Of a stretch of DNA of 64,000 bases, positions 52,953-62,284 are shown piece after piece (the stretch's first letter is position 1; each line of letters begins with the position of its first letter). The position numbers were made by a program, and so were the translations under genes. The DNA lies in assembly GCA_937922045.1 (NCBI GenBank), contig CAKZXA010000034.1, positions 1-64,000 on the forward strand, written 5' to 3'. Source of the stretch: an uncultured Acidimicrobiales bacterium (GTDB lineage Bacteria; Actinomycetota; Acidimicrobiia; Acidimicrobiales; SZUA-35). The notes under the pieces were generated by a model. It did not search any database. It saw nothing but the letters and a program-made list of their open reading frames with translations, and was not told where the DNA came from.

Positions 52953-55800
52953 GGAGTCGCTCTCCTTCCGGGTCGAAATGTGCGTGGTGTTCTTGAACGA
53001 CAGCTTCCTGCAGGCTCCCGTCGATCATCTTGATAGTAAGACGGCTACCGGCCGTTGCGAATTGCGGTTCGACCTGGGCCAGGCAAACCGAGCGCTCAAG
53101 CGTTGGCGAATAACGGGCAGATGTGATCCGCCCCAGGATTCTCTTGTCGATCGGGTCGATAATCTGGCTGGCCTCACCGGGCACCACGTTGGGATCGACG
53201 GGCTGGACCGCCACCACGAGTGGGCCTTCATAGTTTTCCAGGGCCCAACTGAGTTCGGGCTTGCCAGCGAAGTCGGGCTTGTCGAGCTTGATCAAAGCGT
53301 CGAGGCCCGTCGCCGGCGCCAACGACAAGCCGTCGGTGTCCTGCCCCACGATGAAGTGGCCTTTTTCAAGCCGCATGATGCGCTGACCTTCAAGGCCGAA
53401 GGGCGTGATGCCGAACTCGGCGCCGGCCTCCATGACCGAACGCCAAACCGCCTCGCCGTAGCCGGCTGGCACATGAAGCTCGAAGGAGAGCTCTCCGGTG
53501 AATCCGATGCGCCACATAATGCAGTTGTCAACACCGGCGATCCGACCGGTGCGCAACTGCATGTATCGGAAGTCCTCGGGGTCGAGGTCGATATCATCGA
53601 CGAGAGAAGACAACACCTCTCGGCTCTTCGGTCCAGCCAGGTTCATCGAGGCGTAGGCCGTCGTTACCGGCGTGACGGAGACATCCCAATCGGGATGTTC
53701 TGTCTGAAGCCAGTTCTCCGCCCACTCCCAGACGGTGGCCGCTCCGGAGGATGTGGTGGTCATCAGGTAATGGTTTTCACCGAGGCGACCCGTCACTCCG
53801 TCGTCGAGAACGATGCCGTCTTCGGCGCACATGATGCCGTAGCGGACACCACCGATCGGCAGCTTGTTCCAGGTGTTGGTGTAGAGATGATTGAGCAACT
53901 TCGGAACATCGGCACCTTGAAGGTCGAGCTTGCCCAACGGGCTCACATCGATCAGGCCGACACCCGACCTTGTCTTTCGCACCTCAGCGGCCGGATCGCC
54001 GTAGTGTTCGGGGCGAATCCATTGCCCAGCGATGATGGGCGTTGCTCCGTTGGCCTCATGCCAGCGATGCATGGCCGAAACCCGGATTGGCTCGAACTTG
54101 CGACCACCAAGAGCACCGAGGGAGATGGGGGCGAAAGGTGGGCGCCAAACCGTGGTTCCAACCTCAGCGATCGTTTCACCTCGCGCTTCACCCAGGATGG
54201 CTACGGTGTTGACCGTCGAGAGCTTGCCCTGCGATGGCCCCATGGTGGCCGTTGTGTACCGCTTGAGAAGTTCAACCGAGTCGTAGCCCTCTTTCGCGGC
54301 GGCCACAAGATCCTTCGAAGACACGTCCTCTGAGTAGTCAACGATGCCATGGGTCGAGGCACGGTACAGGCCGGGGTGACTCCATCGGCCGAGGGCGATT
54401 CGGGAGTCGGCGGCCCAGACTGGTTCGATCTCATCGACCGACTGGGCTCGGGTTGTCGCCGCCTGCAACCGATGAGCGACCGTGGAAGCTCGGCGAGCGG
54501 CCAGATCACCTGTTGCTCGGCCGTGCTCAACGATCTCCTCGGTTGTACCGTCGCCGGCCATACCGCCGGTGACCAGAACCGTCTCCGGCGGATCGGTCGG
54601 GAAGAACCGGCCACAGCTGTCATCGAAGCTCGGGCGATCGCCTGCCATGTTGATCAGCGAGGTTGGTGAGGTCCAGCCCGCCGCGATGACGAGCAGGTCG
54701 GCCTCCACTGAGCGTCCGTCGGCCAGCTCTACCGATTCGACGCGCCGTGAGCCTTTGGCTCGTACCAGGTCTTGACCATTGCGAGGGTCGACGACAGCGG
54801 CCACTTCCACACCGGCGGCTGTGAGCGCTTCGACTGCTGCGTCGCCTTCGGCGTTGGCACTTAGAACCACTGCTCGTGAACCGGGTCGAACCGCGTACAT
54901 TGCCATCGACCGGCGCACCGCGCTCGACATCATCACGCCAGGTAGATCGTTGCCCTCAAAGACATAGGGTCGTTCGATCAGGCCCCCGGCCACGACCAAC
55001 ATTTTGGCTCTGGCCTTGATCAGCCTTTCCTCGACACCAGGATGGCTGCGCTGGCTGATCCCGATCCAGTTGTCCTCGTACCGACCCGTGACCGTGGAAT
55101 CGACGAGAACCTCAACGTCGGCCTCGGCTAGCTCCGTCAGCAGCTGGGCGAGCACGGCACGATCGCCATCGCTCCCCCACAGAAGGTGTCCTCCGAGATG
55201 GTGGGTGTGTTCAACCAGCATGACCTTGGCCCCGGCTCGAGCGGCGTCGATAGCTGCGGCCAGGCCGGATGGGCCACCGCCGGCCACAACAACATCTGGA
55301 TGGGCATAGCGCTTGTCGAAATAGCCGCTCGGCGCATCCAGGTCTACCTTGCCACCGGGAGCGAATGTGGCGAGCACCTTTTCGTAGGTTGGCCAGAGAC
55401 TCCGCGGATGCATGAATGTCTTGTAGTAGAAGCCAGCGGTCAGGAAGCGGCCGAGAACCCCGTTCACCGCTCTAACGTCGCGGTCAAGCGAGGGCCACAC
55501 GTTCTGCGCTGAGACCTTCATGCCCTCTTGAAGCTGACGATGCCCGGACCGAACGTTGGGCTCGCTGGCCAGTTGCACCGAGCCGTTCGGGTCCCAATAG
55601 TCAGCCGTCATGTAGCCCCGCGGCCGGTGGTATTTCATCGAGCGTGAGACGACCTGCACATTGTTGGCCATCAGGGCCGACGCGATGGTGTCACCGGCGA
55701 ACCCGGTGACGCCTTTCCCGTTCCAGGTGAAGCGCAGTTTCGACGAGCGATCGATGATTTCGCCCGGTTGGGCTGACAGGCGATCTGAGAGAGTGCTCAT
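52945..55800 (-). CDS. soxA: Sarcosine oxidase alpha subunit
   Basis: A 951-residue subunit. The N-terminus (residues 20-100) resembles a 2Fe-2S-like ubiquitin fold (LRFTWNGKGVTGFAGDTIASALMANNVQVVSRSMKYHRPRG), then a FAD/NAD-binding domain follows (VVAGGGPSGLAAAIDAARAGAKVMLVE), and the last 370 or so residues are a GcvT-like folate domain with LGKLDLQGADVP, SFELHVPAGYGEAVW and RLEKGHFIVGQDTDG. It transfers the methyl-derived carbon to tetrahydrofolate. Its ATG overlaps the soxD stop (ATGA). Confidence 0.94.
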   Translation of the reverse strand: MSTLSDRLSAQPGEIIDRSSKLRFTWNGKGVTGFAGDTIASALMANNVQVVSRSMKYHRPRGYMTADYWDPNGSVQLASEPNVRSGHRQLQEGMKVSAQNVWPSLDRDVRAVNGVLGRFLTAGFYYKTFMHPRSLWPTYEKVLATFAPGGKVDLDAPSGYFDKRYAHPDVVVAGGGPSGLAAAIDAARAGAKVMLVEHTHHLGGHLLWGSDGDRAVLAQLLTELAEADVEVLVDSTVTGRYEDNWIGISQRSHPGVEERLIKARAKMLVVAGGLIERPYVFEGNDLPGVMMSSAVRRSMAMYAVRPGSRAVVLSANAEGDAAVEALTAAGVEVAAVVDPRNGQDLVRAKGSRRVESVELADGRSVEADLLVIAAGWTSPTSLINMAGDRPSFDDSCGRFFPTDPPETVLVTGGMAGDGTTEEIVEHGRATGDLAARRASTVAHRLQAATTRAQSVDEIEPVWAADSRIALGRWSHPGLYRASTHGIVDYSEDVSSKDLVAAAKEGYDSVELLKRYTTATMGPSQGKLSTVNTVAILGEARGETIAEVGTTVWRPPFAPISLGALGGRKFEPIRVSAMHRWHEANGATPIIAGQWIRPEHYGDPAAEVRKTRSGVGLIDVSPLGKLDLQGADVPKLLNHLYTNTWNKLPIGGVRYGIMCAEDGIVLDDGVTGRLGENHYLMTTTSSGAATVWEWAENWLQTEHPDWDVSVTPVTTAYASMNLAGPKSREVLSSLVDDIDLDPEDFRYMQLRTGRIAGVDNCIMWRIGFTGELSFELHVPAGYGEAVWRSVMEAGAEFGITPFGLEGQRIMRLEKGHFIVGQDTDGLSLAPATGLDALIKLDKPDFAGKPELSWALENYEGPLVVAVQPVDPNVVPGEASQIIDPIDKRILGRITSARYSPTLERSVCLAQVEPQFATAGSRLTIKMIDGSLQEAVVQEHHAHFDPEGERLRG

Positions 55801-56069
55801 GCCCGACCTCCTCGTTTGCCGCCCGGCAAGGGCGGGTTGCGGAATTCACTGGTTGCGGTGTGACGCTCGATGGTGAAGAACCGTCGGCAGCCGCTGCTGC
55901 AGTACCAGGTCTCCATCATCCAATCTGCCGGATTCTTGTGCATGTAGAGATAGGTACGCCATTCTTCGGGCGTCGTGGTCGCCGGATCGGGGCGCTTGTG
56001 GCTTTCACCGACATAACGCAGATCGCTGGAATTGCGGGGCCCACAGTTCGGGCACGGAACTAGCAACAT
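55797..56069 (-). CDS. soxD: Sarcosine oxidase delta subunit
   Basis: A 90-residue zinc-binding subunit with CPNCGPRN near the N-terminus and WYCSSGCRRFF later, which provide the Cys ligands. MHKNPADWMMETW is a SoxD signature. It stabilises the sarcosine oxidase complex. It lies between soxB (51 bases upstream) and soxA (4-base overlap). Confidence 0.93.
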   Translation of the reverse strand: MLLVPCPNCGPRNSSDLRYVGESHKRPDPATTTPEEWRTYLYMHKNPADWMMETWYCSSGCRRFFTIERHTATSEFRNPPLPGGKRGGRA

Positions 56070-56120
56070 TTCGATGTCCTCAACGGGAAGATGAACGCTA
56101 CGAACGGGCGGAAGTCATAG

Positions 56121-57443
56121 TTAGTGGCCAACGGCTGCAGCTCCCTTTTCGCCGACGAGATCGCCCTTGGCGAACCGTTCCAGCCCAAAGGCAGCGATGA
56201 TCGCCGGCATCTTTTCGGTGGCTATGCACTCGGCCATTGCCTCGCCTGAGACGGGGCCAGCCTTGAAGCCATACGTGCCCCAGCCAACGTCGCAGAGGAA
56301 GCCCTCGACGGGGGTCGCACCCATGATTGGTGAGTAGTCGGGAGTCATGTCACACAAGCCCGCCCACTGACGCAGCAGCTTCATGCGCGAGATGCCGGGC
56401 ATAAGCTCCATCACGTGGCCGGCCAGGCCCTCGGTAAATTCGAGCGAGCCACGGATCGAATAGTTGTTGTACGGGTCGACGGCGGCGCCGAAGACCAGCT
56501 CACCGCGATCGGTCTGGCTCACGTACGTGTGAAGTGAACCCGATACCACCACTGCGGGCAGGAACACCTTGACTGGCTCGGTGACGGCCGCTTGAAGCGG
56601 TCGGGTCGAGATTGGAAGATCGACGCCAGCCATGTCGGAGATCAACGAGGCCCAACCCGCTGTGCAGTTGACGACGATGGGCGCCGAGATCTTGCCTCGG
56701 TTCGTCATCACCCCGGTCACCTGACCACCGGCACCTTTGCCGTCGCGGCCTTCGCCACCTTCCACCAGTATGTCGAGCACCTCGGTCTTCTGGTGCATTT
56801 CAACGCCATAGGCATCCGCCGCTCGGGCGTAGCCCCACACGACGGCGTCGTGGCGAATGATGCCGCCGGGTGGATGGTACAGAGCGCCAAGGATCGGGTA
56901 CCGCGCCTCGGAGGTCACATCCAAGCTGGGCACGATCTTCTTGATCTCGGCTGGGTCGATCACCGACGAATCGATATCTTGCAGCTTGTTTACCTCAGCC
57001 CGCCAGTGCATCGTGCGCAGCGACGAGTCGTTGTGGGCGAGCGTGAGGTGGCCGCGTTCAGAGAACATCACATTGATGTTCAGATCGTCGGCCATCGAGT
57101 TGTACAGCGTCAACGAACGGTCGTAGAAGGCCACACCCTCAGGGGTGAGATAGTTCGACCTGACAATGGCAGTGTTGCGTCCCGACCCACCGCTGCCTAG
57201 GTAGGCCTTGTCGACGACGGCGACGTTCGTGATGCCATGGTTGACGGCGAGGTAATAGGCAGTGGCCAGACCATGCACGCCTCCACCGATGATCACAACG
57301 TCGTAGGAGTCTTTCAGCGGAACCTCACGCCAGACCCGTGGCCAAGGCTGGTTGGACAGACCTTTTCGCAAAAGCCCGAATGCCGAGTAGCGACGTTGGC
57401 CGTGCTGATTCTTGTCTCGAAGCATATTTGTGACGCTTGGCAT
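56121..57443 (-). CDS. soxB: Sarcosine oxidase beta subunit
   Basis: A 440-residue flavoprotein subunit. SYDVVIIGGGVHGLATAYYLA binds FAD, GSGGSGRNTAIVRSNY follows, and the covalent FMN site fits IIRHDAVVWGYARAA (His about 198 in this numbering). PVEGFLCDVGWGTYGFKAGPVSGEAMAE is the C-terminal signature. The enzyme oxidises sarcosine to glycine with H2O2 and 5,10-methylene-tetrahydrofolate. I use ATG 57441-57443; GTG 57483-57485 is also open. It is divergent from a LysR regulator gene. Confidence 0.93.
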   Translation of the reverse strand: MPSVTNMLRDKNQHGQRRYSAFGLLRKGLSNQPWPRVWREVPLKDSYDVVIIGGGVHGLATAYYLAVNHGITNVAVVDKAYLGSGGSGRNTAIVRSNYLTPEGVAFYDRSLTLYNSMADDLNINVMFSERGHLTLAHNDSSLRTMHWRAEVNKLQDIDSSVIDPAEIKKIVPSLDVTSEARYPILGALYHPPGGIIRHDAVVWGYARAADAYGVEMHQKTEVLDILVEGGEGRDGKGAGGQVTGVMTNRGKISAPIVVNCTAGWASLISDMAGVDLPISTRPLQAAVTEPVKVFLPAVVVSGSLHTYVSQTDRGELVFGAAVDPYNNYSIRGSLEFTEGLAGHVMELMPGISRMKLLRQWAGLCDMTPDYSPIMGATPVEGFLCDVGWGTYGFKAGPVSGEAMAECIATEKMPAIIAAFGLERFAKGDLVGEKGAAAVGH

Positions 57444-57494
57444 GCTCACGAATGTAGGCCGTGGTTTAGCGCGTGAGAAATACACAGTAGGGCA

Positions 57495-57517
57495 TGATTA
57501 TGACCGTTTGTATATCA
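57495..57517. promoter_or_regulatory. Candidate LysR operator between soxB and the regulator
   Basis: An imperfect AT-rich inverted repeat, TGATTA (57495-57500) and TATATCA (57511-57517), lies in the 105-base divergent region, 32 bases from the LysR gene start. LysR proteins bind interrupted palindromes of about this size (T-N11-A type). It is AT-rich compared with its flanks. The match is approximate. Confidence 0.4.
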
Positions 57518-57548
57518 ATCGACAGGAAGGTGGGCTACTCTCAACCGG

Positions 57549-58430
57549 ATGGATCTGCGCAGGATTCGCTATTTCGTCGAGGTAGCCAACGAGCTGCATT
57601 TCGGTCGAGCTGCAGCCAAGCTTCACATGGCCCAACCCCCACTGAGTCTTCAGATCCGGCGGCTCGAGGCTGAATTGGGCTTTGAACTGTTCGACCGTAC
57701 GACGCGACGGGTAGCCCTATCACCTGAAGGCAGCGCCCTTCTCGCCGATGCGCGCGAGGTGCTCAGCCGTCTAGAGCGTTTCGAACGCCACGCCGCTTCC
57801 CTGCGTTCAGGGGAAGAAGGAGTGCTACACCTCGGCTTCGTCGACTCAGCCTGCTACAAGGTCATGCCTCAGTTCCTCCAGGCATTCCGAACCCGCTGGC
57901 CCGATGTGGAACACCAGCTAAAGAGCCTTTCATCCGATGAGCAATTGAAGGCCCTCGAAGCGGGCACCATCGATGTCGGATTGGCTCGAACGGCCGGAAC
58001 TAGCACTGAAGTCGAAGCCGACGTCGTCCTCCACGAACGACTCGTGGTCGCCGTCGACGGCGCCCATCGGCTGGTCGGCCATCCCGACATAGCCATTTCG
58101 GACCTGGTCGGCGAATTCTTTATCGGCTTCGATCGGCAGGTGTCCCCCAGCCTCCACCGAGAAATCGTGGGGATGCTGGCGGCCCAAGGCGTCGCCTACG
58201 ACCCCTTTATCGAGGCAACCGAGTATGCCACGATCCTTAGCCTCGTCGCCTCCGGCCAGGGCGTCGCCATCGTTCCGGCCAGCGTGAGATCGTTTCGCCC
58301 GCCCACCCTGCGTTATCTCGATCTCAGCGATCCTGCCGCTATCAGCACACTCTTGCTCCTTCGCCGAAAGGCCGAACCCGGACCCATCGTCGCCAAAGCG
58401 GTGCAGCTAGCCAGCGAACTCTTCGGTTAA
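57549..58430 (+). CDS. LysR-family transcriptional regulator
   Basis: A 293-residue LTTR with the N-terminal winged helix (MDLRRIRYFVEVANELHFGRAAAKLHMAQPPLSLQIRRLEAELG) and a two-lobed effector domain (HLGFVDSACYKVMPQFLQAFR; GVAIVPASVRSFRPPTLRYLDL). The effector is unknown. Because it is divergent from soxBDAG, it probably controls that operon, perhaps in response to sarcosine, glycine betaine breakdown products or a C1 metabolite. It overlaps the convergent acyl-CoA dehydrogenase gene by 4 bases. Confidence 0.9.
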   Translation: MDLRRIRYFVEVANELHFGRAAAKLHMAQPPLSLQIRRLEAELGFELFDRTTRRVALSPEGSALLADAREVLSRLERFERHAASLRSGEEGVLHLGFVDSACYKVMPQFLQAFRTRWPDVEHQLKSLSSDEQLKALEAGTIDVGLARTAGTSTEVEADVVLHERLVVAVDGAHRLVGHPDIAISDLVGEFFIGFDRQVSPSLHREIVGMLAAQGVAYDPFIEATEYATILSLVASGQGVAIVPASVRSFRPPTLRYLDLSDPAAISTLLLLRRKAEPGPIVAKAVQLASELFG

Positions 58431-59539
58431 GGCCTGGGTTCGCGCGGCAATCCGAGCACGCGTTCACCAAGGATGTTCCGCATAATGTTCGACGTGCCGC
58501 CCATGATTGTGTACCCCGGAGCGTACAGAATGCCGTGGGTGTACTCGTCGAACAGCTGACCATAGGGACCGAGAACTCGTGCCGCGAAGTCAGCCACCCG
58601 TATCTCATGTTCGGTACAGAAGCACTTCGTCGCGGCGCTAAAGCCCGCAGGAGCTTGGCGCAGGACCTCTCGATAGACGAGCAGCCGGCCGATGCGATAA
58701 CCCGTTTCCAACGCTGCTATCTCCTGGCGTACCAGGGGATCGGTCGTATCCGCCCGCTCAACGGCCATCTCGAAGAGGGACCGGTTCGAGACGAGACGGT
58801 CGATGCCTCCCCGTTCGTGTTCAAGCTGGCGCATCGTCTGCTTGAAAGCATCACCTTCAACACCGACGAGATTCTCGATCGGCACCTTGACGTCGGTGAA
58901 GTAGATCTCGCAAAAGTGGCTGTTGGTTGTCATGTCGGTGATAGGACGAACCTCGATGCCCGGTAGGTCCATGGGCACAACAATTTCCGAGATGCCCCGG
59001 TGAGGTGGCCCTTCGGTGGTCGTGCGGCAGATCAGGTACACGTAGTCGGCCACATCGCCAAAGCTCGTCCAAATCTTCTGCCCGTTGACAACCCAATGGT
59101 CGCCTGTGCGGACCGCTGAGGTCTTCAGGGATGCAAGGTCGGACCCAGCGTCGGGTTCGCTCATACCGATGCACCAGGTCGTCTCCCCCGACAGCATCTC
59201 GGGAAGATAGGCAGCCTTCTGATCTTCGGTGCCGTAGGCGATGATCGTTGGCCCCATCTGGCGGTCGGCGAACCACATCGAAGCGATCGGAGCGCCGGCG
59301 CCGATCATTTCCTCAGCCACGATCACCCGCTCGATTGGAGGGCGTTCCTGCCCCCCGTACTGCTTCGGCCAACCCATACCGATCCAGCCTTCGGACGCCA
59401 TCACCTGAGCGAAACCCTTGGAGTAGCCGTTGATCCAGCTGTCATTGTGGCGGCCGAAGTCGCGAATGCCGTCGGCGGCCACCTGACGGGCTCGTTGACG
59501 AAGCTGTTCTAACTCTTCACTCAGCTGGAAATTCAACAT
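58427..59539 (-). CDS. Acyl-CoA dehydrogenase (FadE-like)
   Basis: A 370-residue FAD flavoenzyme with the three ACAD regions: GIGMGWPKQYGGQERPPIERVIVAEEM, then CIGMSEPDAGSDLASLKTSAVR with WVVNGQKIWTSFGD, and C-terminal IMGGTSNIMRNILGERVLGLPREP. The MCAD-type catalytic Glu (YEGT) is replaced by Gly (MGGT), as in many actinobacterial FadE proteins. The base may instead be the Glu of LEHERGGIDR, as in isovaleryl-type enzymes. It should dehydrogenate an acyl-CoA, possibly branched or cyclic. It is convergent with the LysR regulator gene. Confidence 0.92.
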   Translation of the reverse strand: MLNFQLSEELEQLRQRARQVAADGIRDFGRHNDSWINGYSKGFAQVMASEGWIGMGWPKQYGGQERPPIERVIVAEEMIGAGAPIASMWFADRQMGPTIIAYGTEDQKAAYLPEMLSGETTWCIGMSEPDAGSDLASLKTSAVRTGDHWVVNGQKIWTSFGDVADYVYLICRTTTEGPPHRGISEIVVPMDLPGIEVRPITDMTTNSHFCEIYFTDVKVPIENLVGVEGDAFKQTMRQLEHERGGIDRLVSNRSLFEMAVERADTTDPLVRQEIAALETGYRIGRLLVYREVLRQAPAGFSAATKCFCTEHEIRVADFAARVLGPYGQLFDEYTHGILYAPGYTIMGGTSNIMRNILGERVLGLPREPRP

Positions 59540-59624
59540 CGTAGGTCATCCTCAGAGCGCTCGGATCGGGGATGGTGGCGAGTGACGGCGGGGCATGGCT
59601 TCGACCCCTCTAGCCTGGTTCACT

Positions 59625-60002
59625 ATGGACACCTTCCAGCGACCGACCGTATCCGTCCCCGCGATCGAAAAGCCAACCGAGCTGACGATCAACGACGAGG
59701 TCGTCGGTGATGGCCCAGAAGCCGTTTCCGGTGCACAGGTAGCCGTCGACTATGTCGGCGTTAGCTGGAGCAACGGTCAAGAGTTCGACGCCTCGTGGAA
59801 TCGCGGCGAAACCTTTGGTTTCAAGCTTGGTGCGGGCCAGGTCATTCCTGGCTGGGATGAAGGTGTGACCGGCATGCGGGTCGGCGGCCGTCGAACACTC
59901 TACATTCCGCCGCAGATGGCCTACGGAGCCGCAGGGGCTGGGGGCGTCATCGCGCCAAACGAGACCCTTATCTTCACCGTCGACCTTCGGTCGATCGGCT
60001 AG
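59625..60002 (+). CDS. FKBP-type peptidyl-prolyl isomerase
   Basis: A 125-residue FKBP domain: VDYVGVSWSNGQEFDASWNRGETFGFKLGAGQVIPGWDEGVTGMRVGGRRTLYIPPQMAYGAAG covers the active site and flap, and APNETLIFTVDLRSIG closes the barrel. It speeds cis-trans isomerisation of Xaa-Pro bonds and acts as a folding helper. ATG 59625 gives a family-like start (MDTFQRPTVSVPAIEKP); ATG 59595 adds 10 residues. It has no signal peptide. It overlaps the convergent PhyH gene by 4 bases. Confidence 0.93.
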   Translation: MDTFQRPTVSVPAIEKPTELTINDEVVGDGPEAVSGAQVAVDYVGVSWSNGQEFDASWNRGETFGFKLGAGQVIPGWDEGVTGMRVGGRRTLYIPPQMAYGAAGAGGVIAPNETLIFTVDLRSIG

Positions 60003-61114
60003 TCAAGCCGCTTCTCGAAATCCTCGGGCGAGGCCAGCTCGCTGAGCGCTTCGGCCATGATGTCGGCTTGGGAGGGTGGCGCCAAGCCAGCGATAGGCGG
60101 CTTGCTATCGAGGTCAGCGGGGAAGGCATAGCCTTCTGCGCACGCCTCGATCGCGCTCTGTAAGCGGGCGGGCGGCACGCCGTCCTTCACCATCTCCAGC
60201 ATCGAGGGATACACGGCGATACACATCGCTCGACGATCGAGTTGTTCCATGGCCCGCCCCATGGCTGAGGAAACCTGAAGCAGGTTGGCCATGCGGGAGA
60301 TGTCACCGGTTACGTTCGTGCCGGCCCCGTGGAAGAGCGCAGGGTTGAAAAAGACCATGTCGCCTTTGGCCAACGGCAGCTGAACGTGGTGTTCATCGAA
60401 GTACTCGATGAAATCCGGCTGGCGCCAGGCCAGATAGCCGGCCTCGTAGCGCTGGGAGTAAGGCAAAAGCATCGTCGGACCAGATTCCAGCGGCATATCG
60501 CAATGTGCGATCGCTCCTTGAAGCGTTAGCAGCGGCGACAGCCGGTGAATGTGCGCCGGGAAGGCAGCGGCCTGCTCGTCGGTCATGAAGCCAAGGTGAA
60601 AGTCGCGATGAGGTTTTTGGGCCTTGCCTCCAGGGTTGACAACATTGACCTGTGACGTCACCTGGTAGCTCGGCCCCAGCCAGGCTCGCGATGAGCCCGC
60701 GATGACCTCGTTGGCGAAATAACGGACGAAGACATCGGGCCGATGGCAGGCCAGTTTCTCCTGGGCGTTCCACAAACGTTGGTTGGTGCCAGGCTCGGCG
60801 AAATGGTCACCCGCTGATCGGCCCTCGTCTTGCTCAATACGGATCAACTCGGCGAAGGCGAGTGTGGCCTCGTCCACGACATCGGTCGACAAGGCCCCAG
60901 CGACGTGAAAGACACCGGGCCCATCGAGCAGTATCGATGCGAGTTCGGCGAACAGTGAACGGGAGATCGCAGGCTCGTTGAAGGCCTCTGCTTCGTAGGT
61001 GGGAATGTCTCGCTGCAGTTCGACCGCATGGGTGAGCTGGTCGAGGCACAGACGCTCGGACCGCGATGTGATGAAGTCATCGAGAGAACAATCGCCGCTT
61101 ACGAACCAGGACAT
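59999..61114 (-). CDS. Phytanoyl-CoA dioxygenase (PhyH) family protein
   Basis: A 371-residue Fe(II)/2-oxoglutarate oxygenase. The metal ligands are the HxD in KPHRDFHLG and a distal His in FFNPALFHGAGTNV; an Arg a few residues later (SRMANLLQ) should bind 2-oxoglutarate. The N-terminal 130 residues are helical. PhyH relatives hydroxylate lipids, phosphonates, ectoine or secondary metabolites. It is convergent with the FKBP gene. No close functional partner is evident. Confidence 0.87.
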   Translation of the reverse strand: MSWFVSGDCSLDDFITSRSERLCLDQLTHAVELQRDIPTYEAEAFNEPAISRSLFAELASILLDGPGVFHVAGALSTDVVDEATLAFAELIRIEQDEGRSAGDHFAEPGTNQRLWNAQEKLACHRPDVFVRYFANEVIAGSSRAWLGPSYQVTSQVNVVNPGGKAQKPHRDFHLGFMTDEQAAAFPAHIHRLSPLLTLQGAIAHCDMPLESGPTMLLPYSQRYEAGYLAWRQPDFIEYFDEHHVQLPLAKGDMVFFNPALFHGAGTNVTGDISRMANLLQVSSAMGRAMEQLDRRAMCIAVYPSMLEMVKDGVPPARLQSAIEACAEGYAFPADLDSKPPIAGLAPPSQADIMAEALSELASPEDFEKRLD

Positions 61115-61180
61115 GAGAACACCTCGATTGCGTCGGACTACTCGTTCAATTCTAGAAGATCGGATCTGAGCGACAAGAAT

Positions 61181-62158
61181 CTAGGTCTTGCGGAGTGAAC
61201 GAACCTTCATCTCGGCGAAACCACCAGCGGTGGCGGCCAAGCCGCCGACGATTGCGGTCGCTCGACCTAGGGCGTCGCCGCGTTCTGATGGAAGACGCCC
61301 CAACGACCGAACGAAAGCACCGGGCAGGATCTTGCGCACATAGTCTCGCTCTGAGTCGAGACCATCATCGGCGCCCACCAGGCCGACCACGTACGCCTTC
61401 GAGTTCCCTTCGGCTCGGCAGCGATCAAAGAAGTAACGCCACGTACCCCGAGCTGCCGGTACGCGATGGTGGATGCGAGCCGCCGGTTCGAGTACGACAC
61501 GAGCCGACGGATCGGCTTGGCGAATCCGGATGCACAGCTCGGTCTCTTCGCAGCCGAGCGGCCGGCTAGCGGTACGACCAAGGCCAACTTCGAAGCCTCC
61601 GCTGTCGACCACGGCTGAGCGGCGAAAGGCCATGTTGCATCCAATGACGTTGCGAACGTCGGCCCGTTCGGTCGGGAGACCCCGGTGTGAGCAACCGATG
61701 ACCCAGTTGAACTCGGCGGGGAACCATTCCGGTGCCTCACTATCCCAGTTGGGGATGGCCCAGCCACCTACAGCGGCAACGGATGGATCGACGAACGGAT
61801 CCAGCAGGTGCTTCAACCAGTCGGTCTCGGCTGTGGCATCATCATCGAGGTAGGCGACAACGGTCGACGTTGCGAGTTCTGTGCCACAGTTGCGGGCACC
61901 GCTCAGGCCCTTCGGACCATCGTTCATCACCACGGTTTCACCCGGCCGACCAGCACAGATCTCGCTTGCAGCGGCCAGTAGATCTTCATTATGATCGATC
62001 ACGACCAGAAGCTCATCGGCTGGACGGGATTGAACCCGAACCGAATCGACGGCGGCTCGAAGATCGTCGAGACGATCCATGGTGTGGGCGCAAATAAGCA
62101 CGCTCACACTGGCATCGTCCATCTGATCATCCCTGGGATTAGGGGCGTAATCATTCAT
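61181..62158 (-). CDS. Glycosyltransferase family 2
   Basis: A 325-residue GT-A glycosyltransferase: VSVLICAHTMDRLDDLRAAVDSV, the DxD-type VVAYLDDDATAETDWL, NVIGCNMAFRRSAV, and the acidic ETELCIRIRQ in the catalytic region. The C-terminal part has hydrophobic stretches (AIVGGLAATAGGFAEMKV) that may associate with the membrane. It should add a sugar from a nucleotide donor to a glycan or lipid. An alternative ATG lies at 62122. No other glycan gene is near. Confidence 0.87.
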   Translation of the reverse strand: MNDYAPNPRDDQMDDASVSVLICAHTMDRLDDLRAAVDSVRVQSRPADELLVVIDHNEDLLAAASEICAGRPGETVVMNDGPKGLSGARNCGTELATSTVVAYLDDDATAETDWLKHLLDPFVDPSVAAVGGWAIPNWDSEAPEWFPAEFNWVIGCSHRGLPTERADVRNVIGCNMAFRRSAVVDSGGFEVGLGRTASRPLGCEETELCIRIRQADPSARVVLEPAARIHHRVPAARGTWRYFFDRCRAEGNSKAYVVGLVGADDGLDSERDYVRKILPGAFVRSLGRLPSERGDALGRATAIVGGLAATAGGFAEMKVRSLRKT

Positions 62159-62284
62159 CGCCTGGTCCTTCGCCGTCGCCTTGAATTGCCGACTATCAAG
62201 CCTACAAGCGATGGGGTCAGCCCGAAGCCGTCGAGCTCGGTCCTGGCCTCTTCTGGGCAGGTTTCCCTGTCTAGTCGCCCTTGC

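Noticed and set aside
52495-54333. 612-residue plus-strand frame
   Set aside because: Antisense shadow of soxA and soxG, caused by high-GC codon use.
62025-62050. tRNA T-arm-like sequence (GATTGAACCCGAACC)
   Set aside because: Lies inside the glycosyltransferase coding sequence and has no acceptor or anticodon stem around it.
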